Shown: piece by piece, positions 11,063 to 21,779 of the stretch
How the letters are laid out: each line of letters starts with the position of its first letter
Numbering within the stretch: position 1 is the first letter of the stretch
Assembly: GCA_963576725.1 (NCBI GenBank)
Contig: OY755236.1
Span: forward strand, 64,839,379 to 64,903,378
DNA length: 64,000 bases
Origin: Azorinus chamasolen
Taxonomy: Eukaryota; Mollusca; Bivalvia; Cardiida; Solecurtidae
Reading direction: 5' to 3'
Program-made: the position numbers and the translations under genes
Notes under the pieces: model-generated
Database searches by the model: none
The model's input: the letters and a program-made list of their open reading frames with translations, nothing else
What the model was told of the DNA's origin: nothing

Positions 11063-11422
11063 GACAGTTTTAATATACCTTCACTAAACAAGAGCACTAC
11101 AAAAGGATGCCAATACTAGTCTGTTTCTGCAAATATTTTAATGGATCATTACTTTATAAAAATGCATAATAAAGTAATGGCCCACTACCAGAGTGTAGCC
11201 CATTTGATGGTAAATAACTGTGTGAAGTTTGATAGAGATACTTGTACTGATGTCGCAATTGTGATAAAATATCAAACAATTTGCACAATGACGACGACGA
11301 CACCATGGCTACATCAAATCCTTAACTCTATCTCTTCAAAGTACACATGGTAACAACCGTTGTCATGCATTTCTAAATTTGTGACAGTAATAAAATTCTT
11401 TGATTATTAAGGAATTCAATAC

Positions 11423-11679
11423 TTAACCATTTCCCTCATATAAACACCTTTTCACACATTTGCAAAGAGAGGAGAGCATGATCAGACGACTCCTAAAGGA
11501 GTAATCTGATCAGGATCTGCTCTGTTTGCTTATGACATGGTATATATGTAGATCTGATTCTACAGTTTTTGTCAAAGCAAAAACATTGCCTGGAAACTTT
11601 TATAGTATACACAATCAGGTTATAAATATTCATGGTATCATTATTTCTTACATGAATATTGAACAGGGAAAAAGGTTAA
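11423..11679 (+). mobile_element. PalA MITE
   Basis: TTAACCATTTCCCTCATATA to GAACAGGGAAAAAGGTTAA; the centre is GACTCCTAAAGGAGTAATC. Confidence 0.88.
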
Positions 11680-12025
11680 ACATTTTGTGTCTACACTGTT
11701 TGTAAGACCATTTTCTTATGGCCAGCTCATCACATCTTTATTAACTGTCTTGTATAATTAACAGATTGTTACTTCCGGTAAGCATCTATTTTCCAGTCCT
11801 ATCCATTACACTTGATTCATGCTTAAAGGGAAGATTAGATAAACTGAAATGCTAAGTAGTAATATCCTTGTCCACAGAGCTCCAAAAAGGAGTAATCTGA
11901 TCCAAGTCTACACTGGTTACATGCATCTGAATAAGTTGCTGGTTATAATAACATTAGGTAAATGTCTCATCTTTTAATCCTTCAATAATTGCTGAATATT
12001 CAAAGTGGAATGGCCCTTCAGTGTT

Positions 12026-12185
12026 TAACTAGAATCCATTCAGTATGTAAACCTCAAATTTGCTGAGAATTTTGGATGACAAACAGTGCAGACCATGATC
12101 AGGGAGTTGATATAGGAACCCTCTGATCTGGGTCTACACTGGTTTCAAATGCCAGACACACTCATTTCCTGCATTCAAAGGGTAA
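12026..12185 (-). mobile_element. PalG MITE (reverse, degraded)
   Basis: ACAAACAGTGCAGACC .. GGGTCTACACTGGTTTC around TTGATATAGGAACCC, ending ..CATTCAAAGGGTAA. Confidence 0.65.
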
Positions 12186-12340
12186 ATTCACTAAATTGCT
12201 AAAGCAAAGGACTGTTACAATGCAACTTCTTGGTCCCAAATTAAAACTGTTACAACACCAGTCATTAATATGACTACACCATACCCTTTCCAGCATGAAT
12301 ATTCACAGGGCATAGCTTCAATGGGCATTTTCAGGTTTTT

Positions 12341-12532
12341 AACCATTATCATGCTGTAAAAGTGATGTCTGCTTAAACTGACCTGTAGCAATTTTCACTT
12401 ATTTTCGATTTATCTAAGTTGTTAGGAACTATTGATCATGTGTCAAGTAGCTTGATCCTGATGAAACACCAATTACTCAGTGTCTCATCTGGATCCAAAA
12501 TGTTTGCAAAGGACAATCAGGTCATGCTTAGC
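12341..12532 (+). mobile_element. PalE MITE (degraded)
   Basis: TTAACCATTATCATGCTG to CAGGTCATGCTTA, with GTGTCTCATCTGGATCC and AAATGTTTGCAAAGG. Confidence 0.6.
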
Positions 12533-12641
12533 GCAATAAAAAATGACAATTTTTTCATCTTTAAAATGTCAAATAAGATATAAATAAACAATGATAAATA
12601 TTTGAACATATTCTAACATAGTGTGCAAAATATCAACCAAA

Positions 12642-12878
12642 GTAACCCTTCCCTTCTTACAAATATTTGCAAACAGAATAGACCCAGATCAGATAGCTCA
12701 TGAAGGAGCCGTCTGATCAGGGTTCGATCTGTTTGCTTATGATATTATAATAGATTGGACTCTACAGTTTCTACCCAAACCAAAACAACCAAAATCCTGT
12801 GCCATTATAAAATTCATCCAATAAATATTTATGATGTCATTATTTTCTTACATGAACATTCATCAGGGAAAGGGTTAA
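12642..12878 (+). mobile_element. PalA MITE
   Basis: GTAACCCTTCCCTTCTTAC to CATCAGGGAAAGGGTTAA; the centre is AGCTCATGAAGGAGC. Confidence 0.85.
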
Positions 12879-13120
12879 AACATAATGTAAGAACAAAATC
12901 TAGCTACAAAATGAAACAACATAAAAAGACTTACTAGACTTTGACTAAGTTTGTGCCAAGTAGGGCTGAAAGTATGGTTTAATTGCAAAGTATGCAGGGG
13001 ACCGTTTATGAAAGATTGTATGACCACACTAGTGGTAAGTCCTAATTGACACCAGTCCTAACTACATGACGTATTCACATAACTGTAATTATCATACAGT
13101 CTAGCATGTGACAAGTTAGC

Positions 13121-13349
13121 TTAACCCATTCCTTCATATTGACGACTTTTGACGACTCTGTAAAAGTCACTTTGTGAAACCATTGTGATAAATAGAGCAT
13201 TTGCTCCTATAGGAGAAAATGCTCTATTTATCACAATGGTTTCAAACTACAAAATTCTAAAATTTTCCTTTTCTCTAGTTATTGCTCCTTTTTGGTAGAT
13301 TTATTCAAAGAGGTTGTGTCTAAAAATAGCTTATGAGGGAATGGGCTAA
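13121..13349 (+). mobile_element. PalB MITE
   Basis: TTAACCCATTCCTTCATATT to GAGGGAATGGGCTAA; core AAACCATTGTGATAAATAG with ATTTGCTCCTATAGGAG. Confidence 0.92.
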
Positions 13350-13639
13350 TGTCATACGACAGAAATTGTCATAAGTTCTAACAAAACACGGATCACAACT
13401 TCCAGTTAGAACTAAGATAATTTTTGTCATACGAGCTTCCAAAAATCGGTCCCATTACTATTAATAACAAAACATTTTTGGCAAATCTCACATAACCGGT
13501 ATTACCTATTCTTTTTACATAAAACAACCAGATATATGAAAAGCTGACTAAAGCAAAATAACAAACAACCATTTTTACTCTGATTGCATTATATACATGA
13601 ACTCTTTGTACCTTTGAAGCGAATTCATGCTTACCTATA

Positions 13640-13812
13640 TAAACAATTTGGATCCAAATGAAATGCCAAGTGACCCTGTGTCTCATCAGAATCCAAATTG
13701 TTGGTCATTCTCGAATGCATTTTTGAGACAAATATGGAAAAAATAACTTCGAGAATTGTGACAGATAAAAATAAATACAGACATCAATTACAAAGCTTGC
13801 AAAGAGTTATTT
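13640..13812 (+). mobile_element. PalE fragment
   Basis: CAATTTGGATCCAAATGAAA and GTCTCATCAGAATCCAAATT, ending GCTTGCAAAGAGTTA. The left end is not clear. Confidence 0.55.
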
Positions 13813-14073
13813 AGAGACCATCTCTTTTGTAAAAACATGTGCTTCTGACAACATCGTAGACTTTACAGGAATAATCCTTTCCCTTTCCTTGACCAAGGAA
13901 TTTGTTTTGGCTTAGACCAAAACTGTAGGATAAAATCCAATATAATTCTATAAGACATTTTCTTTTTAGTCTATAAAAAACCATAATGAGATTCAATCCC
14001 ATTCCTAAATATGGCGTTTCTGTTAATCCTTTACCTAATGAACATTTATCCAAGAAATAATGACTTAGCATAT

Positions 14074-14336
14074 TTCACCCTTCTCTCTGCGAATATTCAT
14101 GTCATGGAAAACATTATGACATCATGAATATCAATTAGATTATAATGGCACATGGACAAATGAATTTTTGCCCATGGCAGAAACTGTAGAACCATTTCAT
14201 AAGCAAACAGAGCAGACCCTGATGAAACGGCTCCTATAGAAGTCATCTGATCTGGGTCTACTCCATTTTTTGCAAATGCGTAGAAAGGTGTATTTATGGA
14301 GTTAGTAGAAAGGTGTATTTATGGAGTTAAGGGTTA
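14074..14336 (+). mobile_element. PalA MITE with duplicated terminus
   Basis: The centre is GGCTCCTATAGAAGTC. The last ~27 bp, AGAAAGGTGTATTTATGGAG, occur twice in tandem before GGGTTAA, so the right end is duplicated. Confidence 0.85.
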
Positions 14337-14389
14337 ATTAGACAAGTTTTGTAAATGGAACAGACAGTTTTGATAATGTCAGAGCGTGT

Positions 14390-14516
14390 AGATTCAGATC
14401 TATATTCCATAAGCATACATAACAGACCCTAGTCAAACAGCCCCTACAGAAGCTGTCTGGTCTGGGTCTACAGTTTGCAAACATATAAAATGAATTGCTA
14501 TCACATAAAGAGCTAA
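14390..14516 (+). mobile_element. PalA fragment
   Basis: CATAAGCATACATAACAGACC .. CTGGGTCTACAGTTTGCAAA around CAGCCCCTACAGAAGC. Confidence 0.6.
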
Positions 14517-14603
14517 TAGACAGTGTATGATGAAAGAAACTATGAGACAATATTTCAGCTATGATGGCAATAAATATTTCCCTCGATATTCAGTTTTATT
14601 TTC

Positions 14604-14827
14604 TTAATCCTTTCCCTGTTCTTTGTTTATTACCAATTTCAATACCTACTGAATATTCATGGACAAAATAGTTATAATGAAATATGGAAGGTGGAATATT
14701 GTAGCCATTTTAGAAACTGAAGATACAGGTCTATCAAATTCCACTAGCAAACAGAGCAGAGCCGTCTGATCTAGGTCTACTCTGTTTGCAAATGTGTGAA
14801 AACACGTTTATATGAGGGAAAGGGTTA
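14604..14827 (+). mobile_element. PalA MITE (long subfamily, deleted centre)
   Basis: TTAATCCTTTCCCTGTTC to GAGGGAAAGGGTTAA. The left palindrome arm is largely deleted after GCAAACAGAGCAGA. Confidence 0.85.
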
Positions 14828-14861
14828 AGTGCTAAAACTCCTTTGTTGTCATTAACCTTTT

Positions 14862-15160
14862 CAATTTCTATGTACCAAATCTGTTGTCTTTCTTTCAATT
14901 TCTATGTGCCAAACCTGTTGTCTTTCTTTCAATTTCTATGTACCAAACCTGTTGTCTTTCTTTCAATTTCTATGTACCAAATCTGTTGTCTTTCTTTCAA
15001 TTTCTATGTACCAAATCTGTTGTCTTTCTTTCAATTTCTATGTACCAAATCTGTTGTCTTTCTTCAATTTTCATGTGAAAACCTGTTGTCTTTCTTTCAA
15101 TTTTCATGTGCCAAACCTGTTGTCTTTATTTCAATTTCTTTTCAAAAACAAGTGTCAGAG
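14862..15160 (+). repeat. 34-bp minisatellite, about 8-9 copies
   Basis: Unit CAATTTCTATGTACC plus AAATCTGTTGTCTTTCTTT, repeating exactly every 34 bp at 14,862, 14,896, 14,930, 14,964, 14,998 and 15,032, then degenerating. Strongly pyrimidine-rich on the plus strand. Because 34 is not a multiple of 3, the open frames across it are artefacts. Confidence 0.95.
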
Positions 15161-15197
15161 GGTCAAACAGATTGAACCCTGATGACAGGCCGGATCA

Positions 15198-15400
15198 CAG
15201 TAAAACCTCTCTATAACGGCCAATAAATAGTGATAGTTAGTTGGTATTTAGGGCAGGTGGCTGCCTAAAGCATGTGAAAGTAAAACAGAACGCTCATATA
15301 GGAGCATTCTGTTTTGCTTTCACATTGCTTTAAGCAGCCTCCTGCCTTTAACACAAAATATTTGATATAATTCAGTGGCTGCTATAGAGAGGTTTTACTG
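15198..15400 (+). mobile_element. PalC MITE nested in a PalE-like copy
   Basis: CAGTAAAACCTCTCTATAAC to GAGAGGTTTTACTG; the core is CAGAACGCTCATATAGGAGC. Flanks (CAAACAGATTGAACCCTGATG and TCATCTGGATCCAAACTG .. AAAGAGTTAA) look like the two halves of a PalE element. Confidence 0.88.
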
Positions 15401-15536
15401 TATTTGGTGTTTCATCTGGATCCAAACTGTTTGAAAAAATCTTCACAAAATGGTCCACAGAATTTAAAGAGTTAAAGTTACAATTGAAAATGTCAGTGGA
15501 TGATAGTATGATACACTTTATAAATTACATGTACTG

Positions 15537-15782
15537 TTAACCTTTTCCCTCTTCAATATTCATGACAGAAATAATGATAACATGAATACTCATTTGCTAA
15601 AGTTTTATAATGTAACATTTTCAAAGGAATTTTTTACTTTGACAAAAACTACAGAATCAGATGTATATCATGTCATAAGCAAAGAGAGCAGACCCTAATT
15701 AGACAGCTCCTATAGAAGCCATCTGATCTGGGTCAACTGTTTGCAAAGGCGAGAAAAAGCGTTTATATGAGGGAAAGGATTC
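15537..15782 (+). mobile_element. PalA MITE
   Basis: TTAACCTTTTCCCTC to GAGGGAAAGGATTCA, centre CAGCTCCTATAGAAGCC. Confidence 0.85.
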
Positions 15783-15840
15783 ATGTGACAAAATTTAGTT
15801 CCACAATCAGCATATGATAGTAATAGTTAATCAGTGTATT

Positions 15841-16044
15841 TTAACCATTTAACTTCAAGAAATGCTTTAATATTCTGATTCTACAGGAATTTTAGCCATG
15901 GCTGAAACTGAAGAATCAGACCTACATTACTCCATAAGTAAACAGAGCAGACCCTGATCAGATGGCTCCTGTAGGAACCAACTGTCATGGGTCTATTTTG
16001 TTTGCAAATGCACTAAAAGGTGTAATAATGGAGTCAAGGGTTAA
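15841..16044 (+). mobile_element. PalA MITE
   Basis: TTAACCATTTAACTTC to GAGTCAAGGGTTAA, centre TGGCTCCTGTAGGAACC. Confidence 0.82.
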
Positions 16045-16142
16045 TATTATAACAGTATAATTAAAATGCCTACAATGTCATTTGTTAAATCACAACCATG
16101 AATCAGTCTACACCTGCTGTCTAATATTCTTTACATTATACA

Positions 16143-16310
16143 TTAACCCTTTCAGTGTGGGAAACTGTCTTGTCACTATACATGCATATAAATGTCATTT
16201 GCAAACAGTGTAGACCCATGTGGTCTGCACTGTTTGTCATATTACACTTTTCCCTGAATATTCCCTGAACATTCACTTTCAGTTTGACCTGTTTGAATTT
16301 TGGAATAATC
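16143..16310 (+). mobile_element. PalG MITE, right end disrupted
   Basis: TTAACCCTTTCAGTGTGGGA, CATTTGCAAACAGTGTAGACC and CTGCACTGTTTGTCATATTA; the rest is lost in CATGATTCAAAACCA repeats. Confidence 0.65.
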
Positions 16311-16367
16311 ATGATTCAAAACCACAAAACCATATCATGATTCAAAACCAAGTATCCAACAAGAGGA

Positions 16368-16489
16368 TTAACACTTTCTTTCGTATAAACACCTTTTATA
16401 GACCCTGATCAGGTGGAACATACAGGAGCAATCTGATCTGGTTCTACTCTGTTTGCAAAGGCATTAAAATCTATATAGTAACAGGTTAA
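16368..16489 (+). mobile_element. PalA MITE, internally deleted
   Basis: TTAACACTTTCTTTCGTATA to ATAGTAACAGGTTAA with half a palindrome. Confidence 0.75.
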
Positions 16490-16631
16490 TACAGACATGT
16501 ATTCCAAAGCCTAGCCCTAGACTTGTACCACACCTTTTAGCAAGCTGGCTCAGGGAAAAATCTACTAGCATCACTTGCTTGCAATAATTGTCATCAAACA
16601 AGCCAACAGGTTGAACAAAACAGACATAATA

Positions 16632-16646
16632 ACCCCCCCCCCCCCA
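16632..16646 (+). repeat. Poly-C tract
   Basis: A homopolymer run of about 14-15 C, followed by AATATTTTTATTTTTAC. Confidence 0.9.
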
Positions 16647-16833
16647 ATATTTTTATTTTTACTGTAATGCAACATCTTGAATCTTGACCTTTGAGTTGCA
16701 AACTGGCTGTTACTCACGACAGTTACTTGACACTTCTCTAGAATTTGAATCCTGAACATATGAGTAAATGGAGACAGAGCAGTTACTGAGTTACTAGATC
16801 TCCCTAAAACAAAGGGATGAACCCATAAAAGTA

Positions 16834-17264
16834 CAGTAGAGCCTACCTACAGTGACCATATAATGAATAAATATTGAGGTTGATATGAGAGAGTGGCTGC
16901 TTTATGCAGGATCAAAGTAATGCACAAAGTTTCTAGTAGCCTTCTGCATAACCTTTGTCCTGCATTATAGAGGAACCACTCATCTTAACACTTTCTCTGT
17001 CCAATGTTTATTTAAAATTTCAATACCTATTGAATATTCATCGACAAAACAGTAAACTGTTACCATTTTAGAAAGTAAAGAAACAGAACTATCAAATTCC
17101 ATTGGCAAACAGAGCAGACTCTGATCAGACAGCTCCTATAGAAGCGTCTGATCTGGGTCTACTCTGTTTGCAAAAGCGTGAAAAAGCGTTTATATGAAGA
17201 AAAAAAGGGTTAAAAATCCAGAGTTAGATGTAATTTCAATGGTTGCTGTAGACAGGTGCTACTG
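16834..17264 (+). mobile_element. PalC MITE carrying a nested PalA
   Basis: CAGTAGAGCCTACCTACAG to AGACAGGTGCTACTG, flanked by TA on both sides; split at 16,985 by a PalA. Confidence 0.82.
16985..17213 (+). mobile_element. PalA MITE nested in PalC
   Basis: TTAACACTTTCTCTGTCC to AAAAAGGGTTAA, centre CAGCTCCTATAGAAGCG, inside the PalC copy at 16,834-17,264. Confidence 0.85.
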
Positions 17265-17507
17265 TATGTGATATATATATTTACAGAGATATGGTCCTCT
17301 ACATATGGCAAGCAGAATTTTCATTAAATAACAATACATTTAATACAATGTATGTACCATGCTTCAAAATGTGTACAACAATGTTTCAGAATACAAGCAA
17401 AAACTTGTTAACATACATGTGTGGTTGTAAAGAAATTGGCTAACTCGAAAACTCTTGAACTAATCATATCAAACCTACAATCAAAACAGTATCTGAATTT
17501 ATATCAT

Positions 17508-17749
17508 TTAACCTTTTCACTCATGAATATTCATGCAAGAAGTTTTGTCAACAAGAATATCATTAAGCTACATGTTTTTAATGACATTATGAACAAAGGA
17601 ATTTTATACCACTGCAGAAACTGTACAATCCTATCTGTAATAGCATGTATATATTAAGCAAACCGAGCAGTCCCCAATCAGACAGCTCCTACAGGAGCCA
17701 TCTGATCTGGGTCTACTCTGTTTGCAAAGGTGCCAAGGGAAAGGATTAA
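17508..17749 (+). mobile_element. PalA MITE
   Basis: TTAACCTTTTCACTCATG to AAGGGAAAGGATTAA; the centre is CAGCTCCTACAGGAGCC. Confidence 0.85.
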
Positions 17750-17954
17750 ATGATAAAAAATCAAACATCTAAAGCATTTGCACATGTGTTGTTAAAGAAA
17801 AGGCTATTAAACTCTGTCTAAGACAGTCAAGAGTAATGCCTTCAGATCAGCTTCCACGAGGCTTTCTCATGCTATTCAAATGTGATTCCATCCTAAGTGA
17901 ATATTAACTAGTTGAATTATTCTAAAGTTGAACTAATTGCAGCCACTACATTAT

Positions 17955-18076
17955 AATGGAAAATAGAGTAGACCTATGTAACACAGCGGTCCCAGTCTCT
18001 CTAGGAGCTGTCTTATATGGGTCTACACTATTTACAAATGCAGATATGTACGCTAATAGCATGAGAAGGATTAAAA
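17955..18076 (+). mobile_element. PalA/PalD-like fragment
   Basis: AAAATAGAGTAGACC .. GGGTCTACACTATTTACAAA around CTCTCTAGGAGCTG, ending GAGAAGGATTAA. Confidence 0.55.
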
Positions 18077-18099
18077 CGATTGATTGTTTCTGAACAAAA

Positions 18100-18655
18100 A
18101 CAAGATGTGTTTGTGAAACACTATGCCCCCTCATATATTTGACCTCTGACCTTGAAGGATGACCTTGACCTTGACATGTCACCCTGCATGCCAAATATCA
18201 AGTCTCTATCTGTACTGGCTCAAAAGTTAAGACCAATGTTAAGGTTGCGTTAAAGTTACAGACAAAGAAACAGACAATTTGACCTTTGACCCTGAAGGAT
18301 GACCTTGACCTTGACATGTCACCCCTCAAAATGTGCAGCCTCATGAGATACACAAGCATGTCAAATATCAAGTCTCTATCTCTACTGGTCCAAAAGTTAT
18401 GGCCAATGTTAAAGTCGGTGATTTGACCATATATTTGACCTCTGACCTTGAAGGATGACCTTGACCTTGACATATTACCCTTTCAAAATGTGCGGCTTTA
18501 TGAGATACATATGCATGCCAAATATCAAGTCTCTATCTGTACTGGCTCAAAAGTTATGACCAATGTTAAAGTTGCTGACAAACAGACAAACAGACAGACA
18601 AACAGACAGGGCAAAAACAATATGCCCCCTGACTATCGTCAATGGGGGCATAAAA
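18100..18655 (+). repeat. ATGCCCCC-ended element with TGACCT arrays
   Basis: It begins GATGTGTTTGTGAAACACTA followed by TGCCCCC and ends TATGCCCCCTGAC .. AATGGGGGCATAAAA, a terminal hairpin. Inside are three units with TTGACCTCTGACCTTGAAGG followed by ATGACCTTGACCTTGACAT (18,140, 18,280, 18,437) and CAGACAAACAGACAG. A shorter relative is at 46,060-46,365. Confidence 0.8.
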
Positions 18656-18729
18656 AACAAAACTTTATCTTGTTAAACCTTTAGTCTACAGGGCCTGTCA
18701 TCTGGATCTAAAACTGTCAAGATTATCAT

Positions 18730-18995
18730 CCTTAGAGTGCTAAAAGATTAACTTAAAATAAAGGTACATATATTGAAAAATTGCATACAACAAAGTGCTA
18801 AGAAGTGCATGAACAAATTAACAATATACACTGAATTACTACAATGGATTTAGTGCAAAGTTTGAAATGAGTCCCATATTTTGGCTGTTCTATTTCCTAT
18901 AACACAGTTTTCTGCCCTATGTACAACACACTTCTACACAGACAGATCACAGAGAGCTTCACAAAGGCCGGGTTGGTGTCCTAACATGCTCTAGA
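18730..18995 (-). other. Possible 3' UTR of the exon 11b transcript
   Basis: This stretch directly after the exon 11b stop has none of the MITE or tandem-repeat sequence seen on either side, unlike most intronic DNA here. That is compatible with a 3' UTR but is weak evidence; no strong poly(A) signal was found. Confidence 0.3.
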
Positions 18996-19037
18996 TTAGC
19001 TTGTGTACACCTTCAGTAAACTCCTTGGTCGATCAAC
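18996..19037 (-). CDS. GFPT1: GFAT alternative terminal exon 11b (divergent tail)
   Basis: 42 bp including TAA: VDRPRSLLKVYTS then stop. It follows a clean T-rich acceptor ending GTTTTAG. Against exon 11a it keeps V, D, P, R, L, K and T at the same positions, including the catalytic lysine, but replaces the universal SVTV ending by VYTS. The intron just upstream has CTCATGTTGT (plus-strand 19,053-19,062), as before 11a (25,007-25,016), at nearly the same distance: a shared branch-point region showing the two exons are duplicates. It could be a used alternative tail or a decaying copy; transcripts are not visible here. Confidence 0.72.
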   Translation of the reverse strand, partial: VDRPRSLLKVYTS

Positions 19038-19052
19038 CTAAAACAAACAAAC

Positions 19053-19062
19053 ACAACATGAG
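19053..19062 (-). promoter_or_regulatory. Candidate branch-point block before exon 11b
   Basis: CTCATGTTGT on the minus strand, about 16-25 nt upstream of exon 11b. CTCAT fits the yUnAy branch consensus. The same ten bases precede exon 11a. Confidence 0.5.
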
Positions 19063-19409
19063 CATTGGGAACCATTTGAAGCAAAATAGTGTTTTCTGTA
19101 CCAGTTTCTCATAGAAGAATTTTATTTCATTTTCATAACTTTTCCAGACCATAATAAATGTGTAAACCCTTTTGCTGCATAATAAAGCTGATCTGTTATT
19201 GACTGTTAGGTTTCAAAGTAAAGTTTTCCTCTGTTTCTTTTCCAAACTATTATCAGTGACAAACATTTTGGATCCAAATGAAACTCAATTGAGTTACTCA
19301 ATATCTCAGCTGGATCAAAACTGCAGGCAAAGATTAGCACACATCTGTCTATGGCTCCAAAATAATTAAACTGTATTCTGATGAGATGCAGAATCGGTCA
19401 GGGTCTCAT

Positions 19410-19660
19410 TTAATCCTTTCCCTCATATAAGCAACTTTTTATGCATTTGCAAACAGAGTAGTCCCAGATCAGACCCCCTCATATAGGAGCCGTTCGATCA
19501 TGGTCTGCTCTGTCTGCTAATGGAAATCAGTAAATCTGTTTCTTAGTTTCTAAAATGGCTATTAAATGTTCCACCTTCCACATTTCACTATAACTATTTT
19601 GTCCATGAATTTTCAGTAGGTATTGAAATTTTGAATAAAATAGAACAAGGAAAGGGTTAA
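19410..19660 (+). mobile_element. PalA MITE (long subfamily)
   Basis: TTAATCCTTTCCCTCATATA to AACAAGGAAAGGGTTAA; the centre is CTCATATAGGAGCCG. Confidence 0.88.
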
Positions 19661-20575
19661 ATCAAGACTGTTGACAATGGTTACAACAGATCTGACTTTA
19701 AATCCAATTACCTATTGTGTGACATGTAAGCAACTTGGAGTCAGATCAAGTAAAGAGCAAATTAACATACTATAAATTTAATGTTCAAGATGTCCATTTG
19801 GTTAACGTTTTCCCAGAATCAATTGTTTTGTCACAGATAATAAAGTTCTGTAAAGCAAAGTGTTTGAAGGAACCCATGCCCCTTACCGAAAGCGTGACAA
19901 AGAGTGACAAACAGAGGGACAGTTAATGCAGAAGTGATTCCTAAGAATCATGTTGCTATGCAGGTGACATAAGAATGAGCATTCATCAGGATGTCCCCCC
20001 AAACAAAGCAGAAAACAGGAATGGATGAAAAAATATTGTATTTTGCAACACATACATTTTGCAACAAACAGACAACTTTGATTTGTGAAGAAGAATAAAA
20101 AGAATCATGCAACAATTCTCCATGTAAAATAAAAACACATACATGTACCAGTACATGTATGAATATAATGGTCATTTTAACTAATTTAAGGAACAATACT
20201 TTTTGTAGTTACTGCTACTTTTCATGTCAAAGTTTCTTGACACTGTGCTATGTTAGATAACATTTTTTATAACTATTGTACTCATTATTATTTGGGATTG
20301 AAGATTTGATAGCATAATAAAAAATATTAACGATAAAGTAATAACCATTACACCTTAATAATTGAGATCAATCATGAAATTGTTACATTGACCTGATGCT
20401 GACCAATCCCCCAATGCAGATCTACAGGAATGAGGATTCTGTTGCTTCATGTTCATGGTTGCTAGAGTGTGTTCAGTTATATGTTATTCATTTTGTCATG
20501 ATTGTTTTCAAAGGTTTCATATATATCCTGGTACATTTATTTTTCTGATTTTCATGTACATTAAATTAGCCAATG
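19661..20575. other. Unique-looking AT-rich intergenic DNA
   Basis: No coding similarity or clear repeat was recognised. Short open frames here have no recognisable homology or splice context. Confidence 0.5.
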
Positions 20576-20579
20576 CTAG

Positions 20580-21205
20580 TTTGACAAAACAGAGATCACC
20601 ATTTGGATAGCAAGGCTATCTAAGTTCCTATCTACCACAGGCCACAAACAGGCTACCATGGCAAACAATACTTTTGAAACACTTGCCATTGAACCTTTCC
20701 CTGTTCTATGTTCATTTCAAATTTCAATACCTGAACAAAATAGTTATAATGAAATATAGACGGTGGAACATCATAGCCAGTTTAGAAAATAAAGAAAGAG
20801 ATCTTTCATATTCCATTAGCAAACAGAGCAGGTCTGATCTGGGTCTACTCTGTTTGCAGATGCGTGAAAACACGTTTATATGAGGGAAAGCGTTAAGTTT
20901 GGTGAATCCCAAATATCCCTACATACCAATTTTTAGCAAAATCGGATAATATCTAAATTGCAACCAATCAGAGGCCACCACTTGGTTACCATGGCAACCA
21001 ATTCTTTCAAAACACCTACGATTTAGTTTGGGCTACCCAATTATCCCTAAATACCGTTTTTCAGCCAATTCAAACAATATCTATAGTTCGACCAATCAGA
21101 GCCCACCATTCATTTACCATGGCCACCAATACTTTTGATACACCTACAAATCAATATGGGGTATTGAAATATCCTGACATACCAATTTTCAGCAAAATAG
21201 ACCCA
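20580..21205 (+). repeat. ~125-bp tandem repeat split by PalA
   Basis: Units share CAATCAGAG(G/C)CCACCA, TACCATGGC(A/C)ACCAAT and CATACCAATTTTCAGCAAAA. The first unit (20,580-20,688) is separated from the rest (20,897-21,205) by a PalA insertion. Confidence 0.7.
20689..20896 (+). mobile_element. PalA MITE (long subfamily) nested in tandem repeat
   Basis: TTGAACCTTTCCCTGTTC to GAGGGAAAGCGTTAA; the centre is deleted (AGCAGGTCTGATCTGG). Confidence 0.82.
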
Positions 21206-21270
21206 CAAGTTTATTCATTATAAGGTCACTATAGACAGATTCTACTGTATAGTCTAACTATTTAATATTG

Positions 21271-21496
21271 TTAATCCTTTCCTCCATAAATACGCCTTTC
21301 TACGCCTCTGTAAAAGTAACTTTTTGAAACCATTGCGATACATAGAGCATTTTGCTCCTATAGGAGCAAAATTAATGCTCTATCTATCACAACGGTTCCA
21401 AACTACAATTTTTTTTAAAAATTTCCTTTTCTCTAGTTAATGCTCATTTTCGGTAGAGGTTGTATCTAAAAATAGCCTATGAGGTAATGAGTTATT
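21271..21496 (+). mobile_element. PalB MITE
   Basis: TTAATCCTTTCCTCCATAAA to ..GAGGTAATGAGTTA; the core is TTTTGCTCCTATAGGAGC. Confidence 0.88.
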
Positions 21497-21559
21497 AAAG
21501 TACAATGATTCCCTTGAAATGAAAAAACAAAAACACTTGTCACAAAGCACCATAAAGTG

Positions 21560-21779
21560 TTAACCCTTTCCCTGTTCAATATTCATGTGAGAAATGATGA
21601 CATCATGAATATTTATTAGTGGAGGTTTTATAATGTACAATTTTCAAGGAAATATTCTGCTTGGACAAAAATTGTAGAATCAGATCTACATCATGTCAAT
21701 GTCCTATTGGAGCCATCTGATCTGGGTCTGCTTTGTTTGCAAATGTGTGAAAATGCATTTAAATGTGTGAAAGTGTTAA
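21560..21779 (+). mobile_element. PalA MITE, centre deleted
   Basis: TTAACCCTTTCCCTGTTC to TGTGTGAAAGTGTTAA, one palindrome arm missing; shares its terminal TTAA with the next element. Confidence 0.82.

Noticed and set aside
14843..15182. Three overlapping plus-strand frames with repeated FNFYVPNLLSFF-type peptide
   Set aside because: All three frames are open because of the 34-bp minisatellite; no start context, splice site or homology.
20225..20250. A third GFAT tail exon suggested by CAAAGTTTCTTGACACTG
   Set aside because: Translation on the minus strand lacks the PR..LxK pattern and has no acceptor; chance similarity.
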